Positions 1-4,950 of a stretch of DNA of 7,935 nt are shown piece by piece. The stretch is from Bacteroidota bacterium (GTDB taxonomy: Bacteria > Bacteroidota > Bacteroidia > Chitinophagales > Chitinophagaceae), in contig JAEYRC010000339.1 in assembly GCA_023409675.1 (NCBI GenBank), positions 1-7,935 on the forward strand. The letters run 5' to 3'. Each line of letters starts with the position of its first letter. The stretch's first letter is position 1. Under the pieces are notes generated by a model. The model was given only the letters and a program-made list of their open reading frames with translations. It searched no databases and had not been told where the DNA came from. A program made the translations under genes and the position numbers.

Positions 1-525
1 GGTCTGCGCTGGACAAAAGATTGTAGCGGCATTACAACAGTAGGCCACAGTGGGGGTCTTCCAGGGTTTGGCACCGAATGGCGCATGCTTCCCGACTATG
101 GTATCGGCATTATCACCTTTATCAATCAAACCTATGCACCGGCAGGATCGCTGAATATCCGCGCGGTGGATACGCTGATCCGGCTGGCCGGGTTAAGTCC
201 TGAACCCATAGGCGTATCCGCCATTCTCAAAAAGCGGAAAGATGAGCTGATCCGCTTTTTACCCGACTGGAAGAATGCGGAACAATCGGAGCTGTTCGCG
301 GAAAATTTCTTTCTCGATTATTTTATTGATACGCTTCGTAAAGAATCCCGCGAACTGTTTGCCAAAGCCGGTAAGATCCGGGAAGCAGGAGAAATGGTGG
401 CACTGAATAATCTTCGCGGAACCTTTATATTGAAGGGTGAAAAGGCATCAATCGAAATTTATTTTACCCTGACACCGGAAAACCCTGCCCGCATTCAGCA
501 ATTGCGCATGCGGTTGAAACAGTAA
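1..525 (+). CDS. Serine hydrolase, beta-lactamase family (C-terminal part, 5' end outside window)
   Basis: The frame is open from base 1, so the gene starts upstream; 174 residues are visible, ending in TAA. Visible residues 15-24 read GHSGGLPGFG, the HSGG form of the third active-site motif (KTG-like) of penicillin-binding-protein/class C beta-lactamase-fold hydrolases. It is followed by the usual strand pattern (a PDYGIGIITFIN segment), as in Pfam Beta-lactamase (PF00144) proteins. The catalytic SxxK and YxN motifs would lie upstream and cannot be checked. From about residue 75 onward there is an extra C-terminal domain of about 100 residues with a helical stretch and a sheet-like end (IEIYFTLTP), of the accessory kind many Bacteroidota serine hydrolases carry. 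Substrate is unknown: peptidase, esterase and beta-lactamase are all possible. An ATG at 85 is internal, because the HSGG motif lies before it. No clear terminator follows; the repeat array begins about 40 bp downstream. Confidence 0.85.
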   Translation, partial: GLRWTKDCSGITTVGHSGGLPGFGTEWRMLPDYGIGIITFINQTYAPAGSLNIRAVDTLIRLAGLSPEPIGVSAILKKRKDELIRFLPDWKNAEQSELFAENFFLDYFIDTLRKESRELFAKAGKIREAGEMVALNNLRGTFILKGEKASIEIYFTLTPENPARIQQLRMRLKQ

Positions 526-579
526 GTGTTTTACGGAAGTATTCAAGGGACATCAGCTGACGACTTTGTCATCGCGGTA

Positions 580-682
580 CGTCATTGCGAGGGCTCTGCC
601 CGTAGCAATCAAGTGTTGTTATGCTCTGTGTAATTCCGGTGTTTTGTTTTCTGGATTGCTTCGCCTTCGGCTCGCAATGACG
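580..682. repeat. Hairpin unit 1 of the array
   Basis: Left arm 580-613, loop 614-650, right arm 651-682. The left arm carries two changes against the consensus (T at 603, A at 611), which break two pairs of the inner stem. The loop begins TGTTGTT and contains CTCTGTGT, a signature shared with unit 4. It is followed by spacer type A (contains GCAGGTCTCATTG). Confidence 0.9.
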
Positions 683-729
683 GAAAGCCAGCAGGTCTCA
701 TTGTATTATCCAAGCTGTTATTATCAGGG

Positions 730-835
730 CGTCATTGCGAGGGCTTTGCCCGAAGCAATCCAGGGCTGTTCCGCTTCTTCTTGTAATTGCGGTGTTTTGT
801 TTTCTGGATTGCTTCGCCTCCGGCTCGCAGTGACG
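730..835. repeat. Hairpin unit 2 of the array
   Basis: Left arm 730-763, loop 764-803, right arm 804-835. The right arm has CAGTGACG instead of CAATGACG, which would leave a G-U pair in RNA. The loop contains CTGTTCCGCTTCT, shared with unit 5. It is followed by spacer type B (contains AAGCTTGCAGTCTCACCG). Confidence 0.9.
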
Positions 836-881
836 GGAAGCTTGCAGTCTCACCGAATTTTCCAAGCTGTTATTATCAGGG

Positions 882-988
882 CGTCATTGCGAGTGCTCTG
901 CCCGAAGCAATCCAATACGGTTGCCACTTCTGGTTGTCATCGCGGTGCAATGTTTTCTGGATTGCTTCGCCTTCGGCTCGCAATGACG
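882..988. repeat. Hairpin unit 3 of the array
   Basis: Left arm 882-914, loop 915-956, right arm 957-988. The left arm reads GAGTGCTC instead of GAGGGCTC, which weakens its internal mini-hairpin, and ends CCAA rather than CCAG. The loop contains CGGTTGCC, shared with the sequence after the orphan arm at 1339. It is followed by a type A spacer. Confidence 0.9.
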
Positions 989-1033
989 AAGCCAGAAGGT
1001 CTCATTGTATTATTCAAGCTGTTATTATCAGGG

Positions 1034-1139
1034 CGTCATTGCGAGGGCTCTGCCCGAAGCAATCCAGTGTTATTCCGCTTCTCTGTGTCATCGCGGTGCA
1101 TTTTATTCTGGATTGCTTCGCCTCCGGCTCACAATGACG
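1034..1139. repeat. Hairpin unit 4 of the array
   Basis: Left arm 1034-1067, loop 1068-1107, right arm 1108-1139. The right arm has CTCACAATGACG, a C-A mismatch in the outer stem. The loop begins TGTTATT and contains CTCTGTGT as in unit 1. It is followed by a type A spacer. Confidence 0.9.
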
Positions 1140-1186
1140 AACAGCCAGCAGGTCTCATTGTATTATTCAAGCTGTTATTATTAGGG

Positions 1187-1292
1187 CGTCATTGCGAGGG
1201 CTCTGCCCGAAGCAATCCAGGACTGTTCCGCTTCTCTGAATGATTGAAGTGTTTTGTTTTCTGGATTGCTTCGCCTTCGGCTCGCAATGACG
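1187..1292. repeat. Hairpin unit 5 of the array
   Basis: Left arm 1187-1220, loop 1221-1260, right arm 1261-1292. The outer and inner stems are intact apart from the central internal loop. The loop carries CTGTTCCGCTTCT like unit 2, and the following spacer is type B like that of unit 2. Confidence 0.9.
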
Positions 1293-1338
1293 GGAAGCTT
1301 GCAGTCTCACCGTATTATCCAAACTGTTCTTGTTTGGG

Positions 1339-1372
1339 CGTCATTGCGAGGGCTCTACCCGGAGCAATCCAG
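1339..1372 (+). repeat. Orphan left arm (unit 6, right arm missing)
   Basis: The arm matches the other left arms with changes in the middle (CTACCCGGAGC instead of CTGCCCGAAGC). No matching right arm follows, so the array ends in a truncated unit before the promoter of the TPR gene. Confidence 0.9.
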
Positions 1373-1408
1373 TGCGGTTGCCGCTCTCCCCCTTGTAATC
1401 GAACCGCA
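1373..1408. repeat. Inverted repeat after the orphan arm
   Basis: TGCGGTT (1373-1379) is the exact reverse complement of AACCGCA (1402-1408), with 22 nt between them. It sits where the loop and right arm of unit 6 would be. No T-tract follows, so it is not a typical terminator. Its role is unknown and chance is possible. Confidence 0.4.
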
Positions 1409-1428
1409 TCCCTGAGCCCCTGCATCAT

Positions 1429-1445
1429 AATAGCAAAAAGCTATT
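1429..1445. repeat. Perfect 6-bp hairpin upstream of the TPR-gene promoter
   Basis: AATAGC (1429-1434), five A's, then GCTATT (1440-1445). It lies 25 bp before the -33 TTG of the promoter at 1470. It could be an operator or the remains of a terminator, but no T-run follows on either strand. Only the inverted repeat itself is observed. Confidence 0.35.
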
Positions 1446-1469
1446 CCTGGCGGGTATGGACGGAATAAT

Positions 1470-1501
1470 TTGCCCCTGCACAGCGAATCTTCCTATCTTT
1501 G
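1470..1501 (+). promoter_or_regulatory. Bacteroidetes-type promoter of the TPR protein gene
   Basis: The -33 TTG is at 1470-1472 (TTTG if 1469 is included), followed by 21 bp and then the -7 box TATCTTTG (1494-1501), an exact TAnnTTTG match. Transcription would start about 5-7 nt after the box, at roughly 1506-1508, almost on the ATG at 1510. Confidence 0.65.
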
Positions 1502-1509
1502 CACTCCTT

Positions 1510-2160
1510 ATGAAATTTTACAATTTTATCATCAAATACCGCCTTCAGCTTGGTATTATTCTTATACTCGGAGGTGCAGTCGTTAATTATTTTAGTGGCT
1601 TCTGGCCAGCATTTCCCCTATACCTTATTGGGTTGATCCTGATTGCCGGACATTTTTTTATCGGCCCGTTGCGCATCATCCAGGTGCATATGGAAGAAGG
1701 GGATATTGAAGGCGCTGAACGCGTGGTGAACAGCATCCGGTATCCAAACCTGCTGTATAAGCCTATACGTTCCGCATTTTATACCGTTAAAGGGCAATTG
1801 GCCATGATGAAGCAGGATTTCGACGGTGCGGAGATTGCTATGAAGAAAGGGATCGACCTGGGTTCGCCGATTAAAGAAGTGGAGGGCGCCAACCTGTTGC
1901 AAATGGGGATGATCAATATGCAGAAAGGCTATTTTAAGCAGGGTGAAAGCTATATCCGCCAGGCTATACGCAAAGGACTGCCGGACAAGGATAATGAGGC
2001 TGCAGCCTATCTGCAGATGTGTAATATCATGATGAACAAACGGGAGTTCCGGGCTGCAAAAGACTTTTTCAAAAAAACCAAAGCCCTGAAACCCACAAAT
2101 CCCCAGATCATTCAGCAGATCAGGGAAATTGAAAAGTATATCACCCGCATACCGGGCTAA
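1510..2160 (+). CDS. Two-helix membrane protein with TPR-like repeats
   Basis: The protein is 216 residues. Two hydrophobic segments lie at the N-terminus, about residues 12-28 and 33-52, joined by a very short turn (SGFWP), suggesting a membrane hairpin with the rest on one side, probably cytoplasmic. From about residue 57 the protein is helical with tetratricopeptide-like pairs; the clearest are near 92-120 (GQLAMMKQDFDGAEIAMKKG), 127-155 and 165-195 (ending ALKPTNP, the classic TPR end). TPR proteins act as protein-interaction scaffolds; no partner is identified. I chose the ATG at 1510 rather than the in-frame ATG at 1456 because the promoter -7 box (1494-1501) would otherwise lie inside the coding sequence, and because MKFYNFIIKYR is a natural start for a membrane hairpin. 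No Shine-Dalgarno is visible. The gene converges on the next one with a gap of only 5 bp, so there is no room for a private terminator. Confidence 0.85.
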   Translation: MKFYNFIIKYRLQLGIILILGGAVVNYFSGFWPAFPLYLIGLILIAGHFFIGPLRIIQVHMEEGDIEGAERVVNSIRYPNLLYKPIRSAFYTVKGQLAMMKQDFDGAEIAMKKGIDLGSPIKEVEGANLLQMGMINMQKGYFKQGESYIRQAIRKGLPDKDNEAAAYLQMCNIMMNKREFRAAKDFFKKTKALKPTNPQIIQQIREIEKYITRIPG

Positions 2161-2165
2161 TTATC

Positions 2166-2978
2166 CTATTGGTTAAAATCCTCCTGTAACTCCGCGATAC
2201 AGGCTGAGAGGGTTTCTTCTACCTGGCAGGCCAGCGCATGAATTCGGGCAGTGTCTGTACCATTCTTGCTTTTTGACTCAATTTCCCGTATGATGGTTTT
2301 AAGGGCGGCGATACCCATGGAATCGATGGTCGACTTCATCTTATGCGCGATTTTTGTTACATCAGACCAGCGGCCTTCCGCGGAGGCTTCCACGAGTTGA
2401 CGGGCTGAACCGGGAATTGTTTCCGTAAAAAGCGCAATCATTCTGCGCACAAAATCTTCATCTCCGCCACTGAGGGAACGGATCAGGCTCAGGTCGTAGC
2501 TGCGTTGCCGCTGCTCTGTCGCTTCTTCGTGCAGCAGCTCAGGAAGTTCTTCCTGTTCGGCAAGGGTTTCTCGGATATTCATAGAAATTTTTTGGAATAA
2601 TATGGATTCGACAATAGGTTTCGACAGGTAATCATTCATGCCTGCCTCAAGATATTTCGTGGTTTCAGCCGTATTGATATTGGCCGTCAGGGCAATGATC
2701 GGTGTGGTTGCTTTTACCGGATCTTCCAGCTTGCGGATTTCCGCTGCCGCCTGGATGCCATCCATCTCCGGCATCTGAATATCCATCAACACCAAATCAA
2801 AATTCCGTTGTTTCAGGACCTCCAGGCCTATGCGGCCATTTTCAGCAATTGAAACTTCAAAACCCCAGGATTCCATTATATGCCGGGCGAGGTATTGATT
2901 GATCTCAATATCCTCTACAACCAGTACTTTTCGATTACCCAGACTTCGATATTGTGCAGTATGGTTCTGCTCTGCCAT
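2166..2978 (-). CDS. Receiver-HPt phosphorelay protein (free-standing hybrid-kinase tail)
   Basis: From the ATG at 2978 the protein is 270 residues. The receiver domain spans about 15-135: acidic pair E22/D23 in LVVEDIEINQ, phospho-acceptor D66 in LVLMDIQMPEMDG, T98 in ALTAN, K120 in YLSKPI. A Glu/Gln-rich linker leads to an HPt domain, about 160-265, with phospho-histidine H212 in IAHKMKSTIDSMG. The receiver is of the type found at the end of hybrid sensor kinases, but no kinase, HAMP or sensor part is attached. It probably passes phosphate between a hybrid kinase encoded elsewhere and a response regulator. It lies 9-15 bp after the sigma-54 regulator gene on the same strand, so the two are very likely co-transcribed. 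An in-frame ATG at 2984 would add Met-Ile. GGAG at 2987-2990 is only 2 nt from that ATG but 8 nt from the one at 2978, which favours 2978. Confidence 0.9.
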   Translation of the reverse strand: MAEQNHTAQYRSLGNRKVLVVEDIEINQYLARHIMESWGFEVSIAENGRIGLEVLKQRNFDLVLMDIQMPEMDGIQAAAEIRKLEDPVKATTPIIALTANINTAETTKYLEAGMNDYLSKPIVESILFQKISMNIRETLAEQEELPELLHEEATEQRQRSYDLSLIRSLSGGDEDFVRRMIALFTETIPGSARQLVEASAEGRWSDVTKIAHKMKSTIDSMGIAALKTIIREIESKSKNGTDTARIHALACQVEETLSACIAELQEDFNQ

Positions 2979-2986
2979 AATCATTT

Positions 2987-2990
2987 CTCC
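2987..2990 (-). promoter_or_regulatory. Ribosome binding site deciding the start of the REC-HPt gene
   Basis: On the minus strand the order is the TAA of the upstream gene, then AGCGGAGAA, then ATG ATT ATG. The GGAG core is 2 nt before the first ATG (2984) and 8 nt before the second (2978); the second spacing is the workable one. Confidence 0.5.
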
Positions 2991-2993
2991 GCT

Positions 2994-4355
2994 TTAACGA
3001 TTGTTCAGTTCTCCGGCCTGTATCATCCGGTAAATTGTAGATTTTCCGATATCCAGTTTTTTCGCAACCAGCAATACATCCTTATTGTATTTGTCCAGGA
3101 AGTGTTGCAGGATCTGGATCTCATATTCTTTCAGCGTCTTTTCTGAATTCAGCAGATCACTGATGGTTGCTGAAGTATTTACCGTGATATGTTCGGGATG
3201 AATAATGTCTTCATCCGCCATAACCACGGCCAGTTCAATAACAGATTTCAGTTCACGAACATTCCCAGGAAAAGGATAGGACAACAGTTTTTGCTGTGCC
3301 TGGGTCGATAACTGCTTACGCGGAACATTATTCTCCCGGCAAAAAAGATCAATAAAATGTTTGGAGAGAATGATTATATCATTGCCACGCTCACGTAAAG
3401 GCGGAACAGCAATGGGCAGGCCGATGAGCCGGTAATACAGATCCTCGCGGAAATTCTTCTGTTTAACTTCTTCCAGCAGGTTGCGGTGGGTGGCAACAAT
3501 TATGCGCGCGTTGACCTTAACCACTTCATTACCTCCAACCCGGGTGATTTCTTTTTCCTGCAATACACGAAGCAGTTTTGCCTGCAGGTTGATATCAAGT
3601 TCGCCGATCTCATCAAGAAAGAGTGTGCCATTATGCGCTTCTTCAAACTTTCCGATTCTTCGGGTAACCGCACCCGTGAATGCGCCTTTCTCATGTCCGA
3701 ATAATTCGCTCTCGATCAGTTCACGCGGAATCGCGGCCACATTCACAGCAACAAAAGGTTTCTTATGCTTATCGGAATTGTAATGAATGGCTTTAGCCAC
3801 CACCTCTTTACCAGAACCGGTTTCTCCGGTGATCGACACCGTTATATTGGTCAGGGTAGCCTTCTCGATCATTTTAAAGACCGTCTGAATACCATCGCTG
3901 TTGCCGATAATGTATTTAGAATAATCATATTTCCGGCTGACCTGCTCTTTTAAATGTTCCACTTCCTTACGCAGTCCGTTGATCTCTTTCAGGTGCAACA
4001 GGGCATTCCATACCCGGTCTTTGGTATCATCATCTTTAACGATATAATCGAACGCGCCGTTTTTGAGGAGATTGATTGCTGTAGATATATCTTCCTGCCC
4101 CGAAATAACGATCACCTGAGTTTCAGGATGATTTTCCTTAATCTTTTTCAGCACCTCATCACCGGTGATGTCTGGAAGGGAATAGTCGAGGGTAACTACA
4201 TCGGGTGCTTCATGCAAATGCTGAAAAAACTGTTGGGGGCTGTCGAAGCGCCGAACGTCATAATCAGGATTTAACGATAAATAATGGTTAAGCATCGAGC
4301 CATACCATACGTCGTCATCAAGTATAAATACTTTCAGGGTATTCGGATCTTTCAT
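2994..4355 (-). CDS. Sigma-54-dependent response regulator, NtrC family (REC-AAA+-Fis)
   Basis: The protein is 453 residues with the full family architecture. Receiver, about 7-120: acidic cluster D13-D15, phospho-acceptor D57 in VTLDYSLPD, S85, K107 in YIVKDD. A short coiled-coil-like linker spans about 118-142. The AAA+ domain, about 148-385, has Walker A GETGSGKE (177-184), the sigma-54 contact loop GAFTGA (224-229), Walker B TLFLDEIGE (244-252), FREDLYYRL (302-310), PPLRERG (318-324) and sensor II GNVREL (364-369). A Fis-type helix-turn-helix lies at about 408-450 (VAKKLDIGKSTIYRM). All residues for ATP use and sigma-54 contact are present, so it should be a working activator that remodels the closed sigma-54 complex when D57 is phosphorylated. 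Target genes are unknown; no convincing -24/-12 sigma-54 promoter is visible in this window. It is the first gene of an operon with the REC-HPt gene, a likely phosphorelay partner. No sensor kinase lies next to it. Confidence 0.97.
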   Translation of the reverse strand: MKDPNTLKVFILDDDVWYGSMLNHYLSLNPDYDVRRFDSPQQFFQHLHEAPDVVTLDYSLPDITGDEVLKKIKENHPETQVIVISGQEDISTAINLLKNGAFDYIVKDDDTKDRVWNALLHLKEINGLRKEVEHLKEQVSRKYDYSKYIIGNSDGIQTVFKMIEKATLTNITVSITGETGSGKEVVAKAIHYNSDKHKKPFVAVNVAAIPRELIESELFGHEKGAFTGAVTRRIGKFEEAHNGTLFLDEIGELDINLQAKLLRVLQEKEITRVGGNEVVKVNARIIVATHRNLLEEVKQKNFREDLYYRLIGLPIAVPPLRERGNDIIILSKHFIDLFCRENNVPRKQLSTQAQQKLLSYPFPGNVRELKSVIELAVVMADEDIIHPEHITVNTSATISDLLNSEKTLKEYEIQILQHFLDKYNKDVLLVAKKLDIGKSTIYRMIQAGELNNR

Positions 4356-4360
4356 TGGAT

Positions 4361-4419
4361 TAAAGATGGTGCAGAACTGTTAACGCAAAATGAGTATAAT
4401 TATTCCAAAAAAAGGAATA
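4361..4419 (-). promoter_or_regulatory. Possible promoter/operator of the sigma-54 regulator operon
   Basis: On the minus strand TTTTG (TTG at 4388-4386) is followed after 17 bp by CATCTTTA (4368-4361), a 6/8 match to TAnnTTTG ending just before the ATG. Upstream, TATTCC (4401-4406) and GGAATA (4414-4419) form a perfect 6-bp inverted repeat around seven A's, a possible protein-binding site or small hairpin. The promoter match is weak; only the inverted repeat is plain in the sequence. Confidence 0.25.
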
Positions 4420-4597
4420 TTTCCCGTTCCTGTAATGAATAACCATTAGATTTTTGGTAACAAAAGAACAGAATTGCGTACTAAAAGAAACCAGATCCCA
4501 TAAATAGCATAATAGTGGTGCGAATCAACAAAAACCTTATCGTATTTTTCCTTATGCCTGCATGCGCTATTTACGACAGGCAACCGTAATTCGGGAA

Positions 4598-4627
4598 GCA
4601 GAATAATCGGGCAGTTCTGCAATTGCA
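4598..4627. promoter_or_regulatory. Candidate operator: inverted repeat plus palindrome over a -33 box
   Basis: GCAGAA (4598-4603) pairs exactly with TTCTGC (4615-4620) across 11 nt. The perfect 10-bp palindrome TGCAATTGCA (4618-4627) follows and covers the TTG at 4623-4625, the proposed -33 box of the plus-strand promoter. A protein bound here would be placed to block or modulate that promoter. The symmetry is observed; the binding role is inferred. Confidence 0.3.
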
Positions 4628-4653
4628 ACATCCTTAGCGGCAGCGTATGTTTG
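4623..4653 (+). promoter_or_regulatory. Bacteroidetes-type promoter candidate in the intergenic stretch
   Basis: TTG at 4623-4625, 20 bp, then TATGTTTG at 4646-4653, an exact TAnnTTTG match with the expected spacing. It is as good as the promoter of the TPR gene. A few exact -7 matches are expected by chance in a window this size, so confidence is moderate; the terminator 220 bp downstream on the same strand adds support. Confidence 0.45.
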
Positions 4654-4659
4654 TATTGT

Positions 4660-4905
4660 TAAATGATTGATGGCACGGATGCGAAAACCAATACCTGGAA
4701 AAACCAAAAACCAATAAAATCCAAATCCAAATCCAAAATCCAGCATCCAATTTAAAACCAACATCCGGAAATCAGTCATGACCCCGTAGATCCTGTCCGA
4801 AGAAAAACCGAACCAAAAATTTGTACCTATTGATGGCCAAGAAAAGTTGTTAAGGTTTCGTACAAAGAATTTGCAGCCCCGCTTAATCCACGGGGCTGCT
4901 TTATT
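4660..4905 (+). ncRNA. Candidate short transcript (small RNA or 30-residue peptide mRNA)
   Basis: Ends are set by the promoter candidate (start about 4659-4660) and the terminator hairpin with T-rich tail, giving roughly 245 nt. An ATG at 4663, 9 bp after the -7 box, opens a 30-codon frame to TAA at 4753-4755. Its product would be MIDGTDAKTN... with a Lys-Ser repeat (KSKSKSK) from three copies of ATCCAA at 4719-4736. The promoter-to-ATG distance is the same as for the TPR gene (8 bp), so leaderless translation is conceivable, but the peptide is low-complexity and may be meaningless. The middle part is A-rich, lacks G over about 40 nt and is likely unstructured; the 3' end is a strong hairpin, an arrangement fitting a regulatory RNA. 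I recognise no known RNA family. Confidence 0.25.
4719..4741. repeat. Short tandem repeat (ATCCAA)3
   Basis: Three exact copies of ATCCAA at 4719-4736 are followed by a variant AATCC. It lies in an A/C-only stretch with more loosely repeated CCAAAA-like words from 4701 onward. It could change copy number by slippage. Confidence 0.7.
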
Positions 4906-4908
4906 TTG
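4873..4908 (+). terminator. Rho-independent terminator, plus strand
   Basis: GCAGCCCCG (4873-4881), a 9-nt loop, then CGGGGCTGC (4891-4899): nine perfect pairs, seven of them G-C, followed by TTTATTTT. The T-rich tail is on the plus strand. Read on the minus strand the hairpin is followed by AAATTCTTTG, a poor tail, though it may still help stop transcripts of the aldo/keto reductase gene that ends at 4951. Orientation argues for a plus-strand transcript from the intergenic stretch. Confidence 0.8.
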
Positions 4909-4950
4909 TGAGCTATCGCAGCACTGAGTATTTACCGGCTATGATAACGC

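Larger units (their letters stand above)
566..1372. repeat. Tandem array of ~152-bp palindromic repeat units (5 full hairpins + 1 orphan arm)
   Basis: Six left arms (GTCATTGCGAG ... GAAGCAATCC) start at 580, 730, 882, 1034, 1187 and 1339. Five right arms (CTGGATTGCTTCG ... TCGCAATGACG) start at 651, 804, 957, 1108 and 1261. The period is 150-153 bp. Within a unit the arms pair over about 12-13 bp at each end and are separated by a 37-42 nt loop; spacers of 45-47 bp join the units. Each arm also holds its own small hairpin, GGGC-TCT-GCCC on the left and GCC-TTC-GGC (or TCC loop) on the right, so the folded form would be cruciform-like. The left edge (567-579) is a fragment of loop sequence (TTGTCATCGCGGT) also found in loops 3 and 4. 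This is the well-known GTCATTGCGAG dispersed palindrome class; no transposase or RAYT gene lies in the window. Open frames through it, with translations such as HCEGSARSNP and LLRLRLAMT, are repeat artefacts. Confidence 0.95.
4356..4950. other. Gene-poor 595-bp intergenic stretch
   Basis: No convincing protein gene of normal length is present on either strand. Minus-strand open frames near 4446-4779 overlap each other, contain low-complexity sequence (LDFGFGFGF) and resemble no family I know. The stretch holds the upstream region of the sigma-54 regulator, an inverted repeat TGCCTG/CAGGCA (4555-4560 and 4577-4582), an inverted repeat and palindrome at 4598-4627, a plus-strand promoter candidate (4623-4653), an A/C-rich part without any G from 4701 to 4742, and a strong terminator (4873-4908). 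The promoter and terminator together suggest a short plus-strand transcript. Confidence 0.6.

Noticed and set aside
566..1372. CRISPR-like array
   Set aside because: The period is about 152 bp, the spacers are themselves repeated (types A and B) and no cas genes are present. The structure is a tandem palindromic repeat.
566..1468. Long open frames through the repeat array, up to 225 codons
   Set aside because: They are made only of repeat arms, loops and spacers in changing frames, and the period of about 152 bp does not keep the frame. Translations such as HCEGSARSNP and LLRLRLAMT are typical artefacts of this repeat class.
1456..1509. Upstream ATG start for the TPR protein
   Set aside because: It would put the promoter -7 box inside the coding sequence and add residues unlike a membrane-protein start.
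4555..4582. TGCCTG/CAGGCA inverted repeat as a recombination or attachment site
   Set aside because: It has only six pairs with a 16-nt gap, and no integrase or matching copy is in the window.
4671..4686. TGGCAC as the -24 part of a sigma-54 promoter
   Set aside because: The GC of a -12 element is not at the required distance; the next TGC falls about 3 bp too close.
4446..4779. Two minus-strand open frames of 61 and 70 codons
   Set aside because: They overlap in different frames, include low-complexity sequence from the ATCCAA repeat, lack promoter or ribosome-site support and match no family I recognise.
4833..4853. Six-codon frame MAKKSC before the terminator, as an attenuator leader peptide
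   Set aside because: It has no ribosome site and no alternative pairing with the terminator stem, and no gene follows on the plus strand that could be attenuated.
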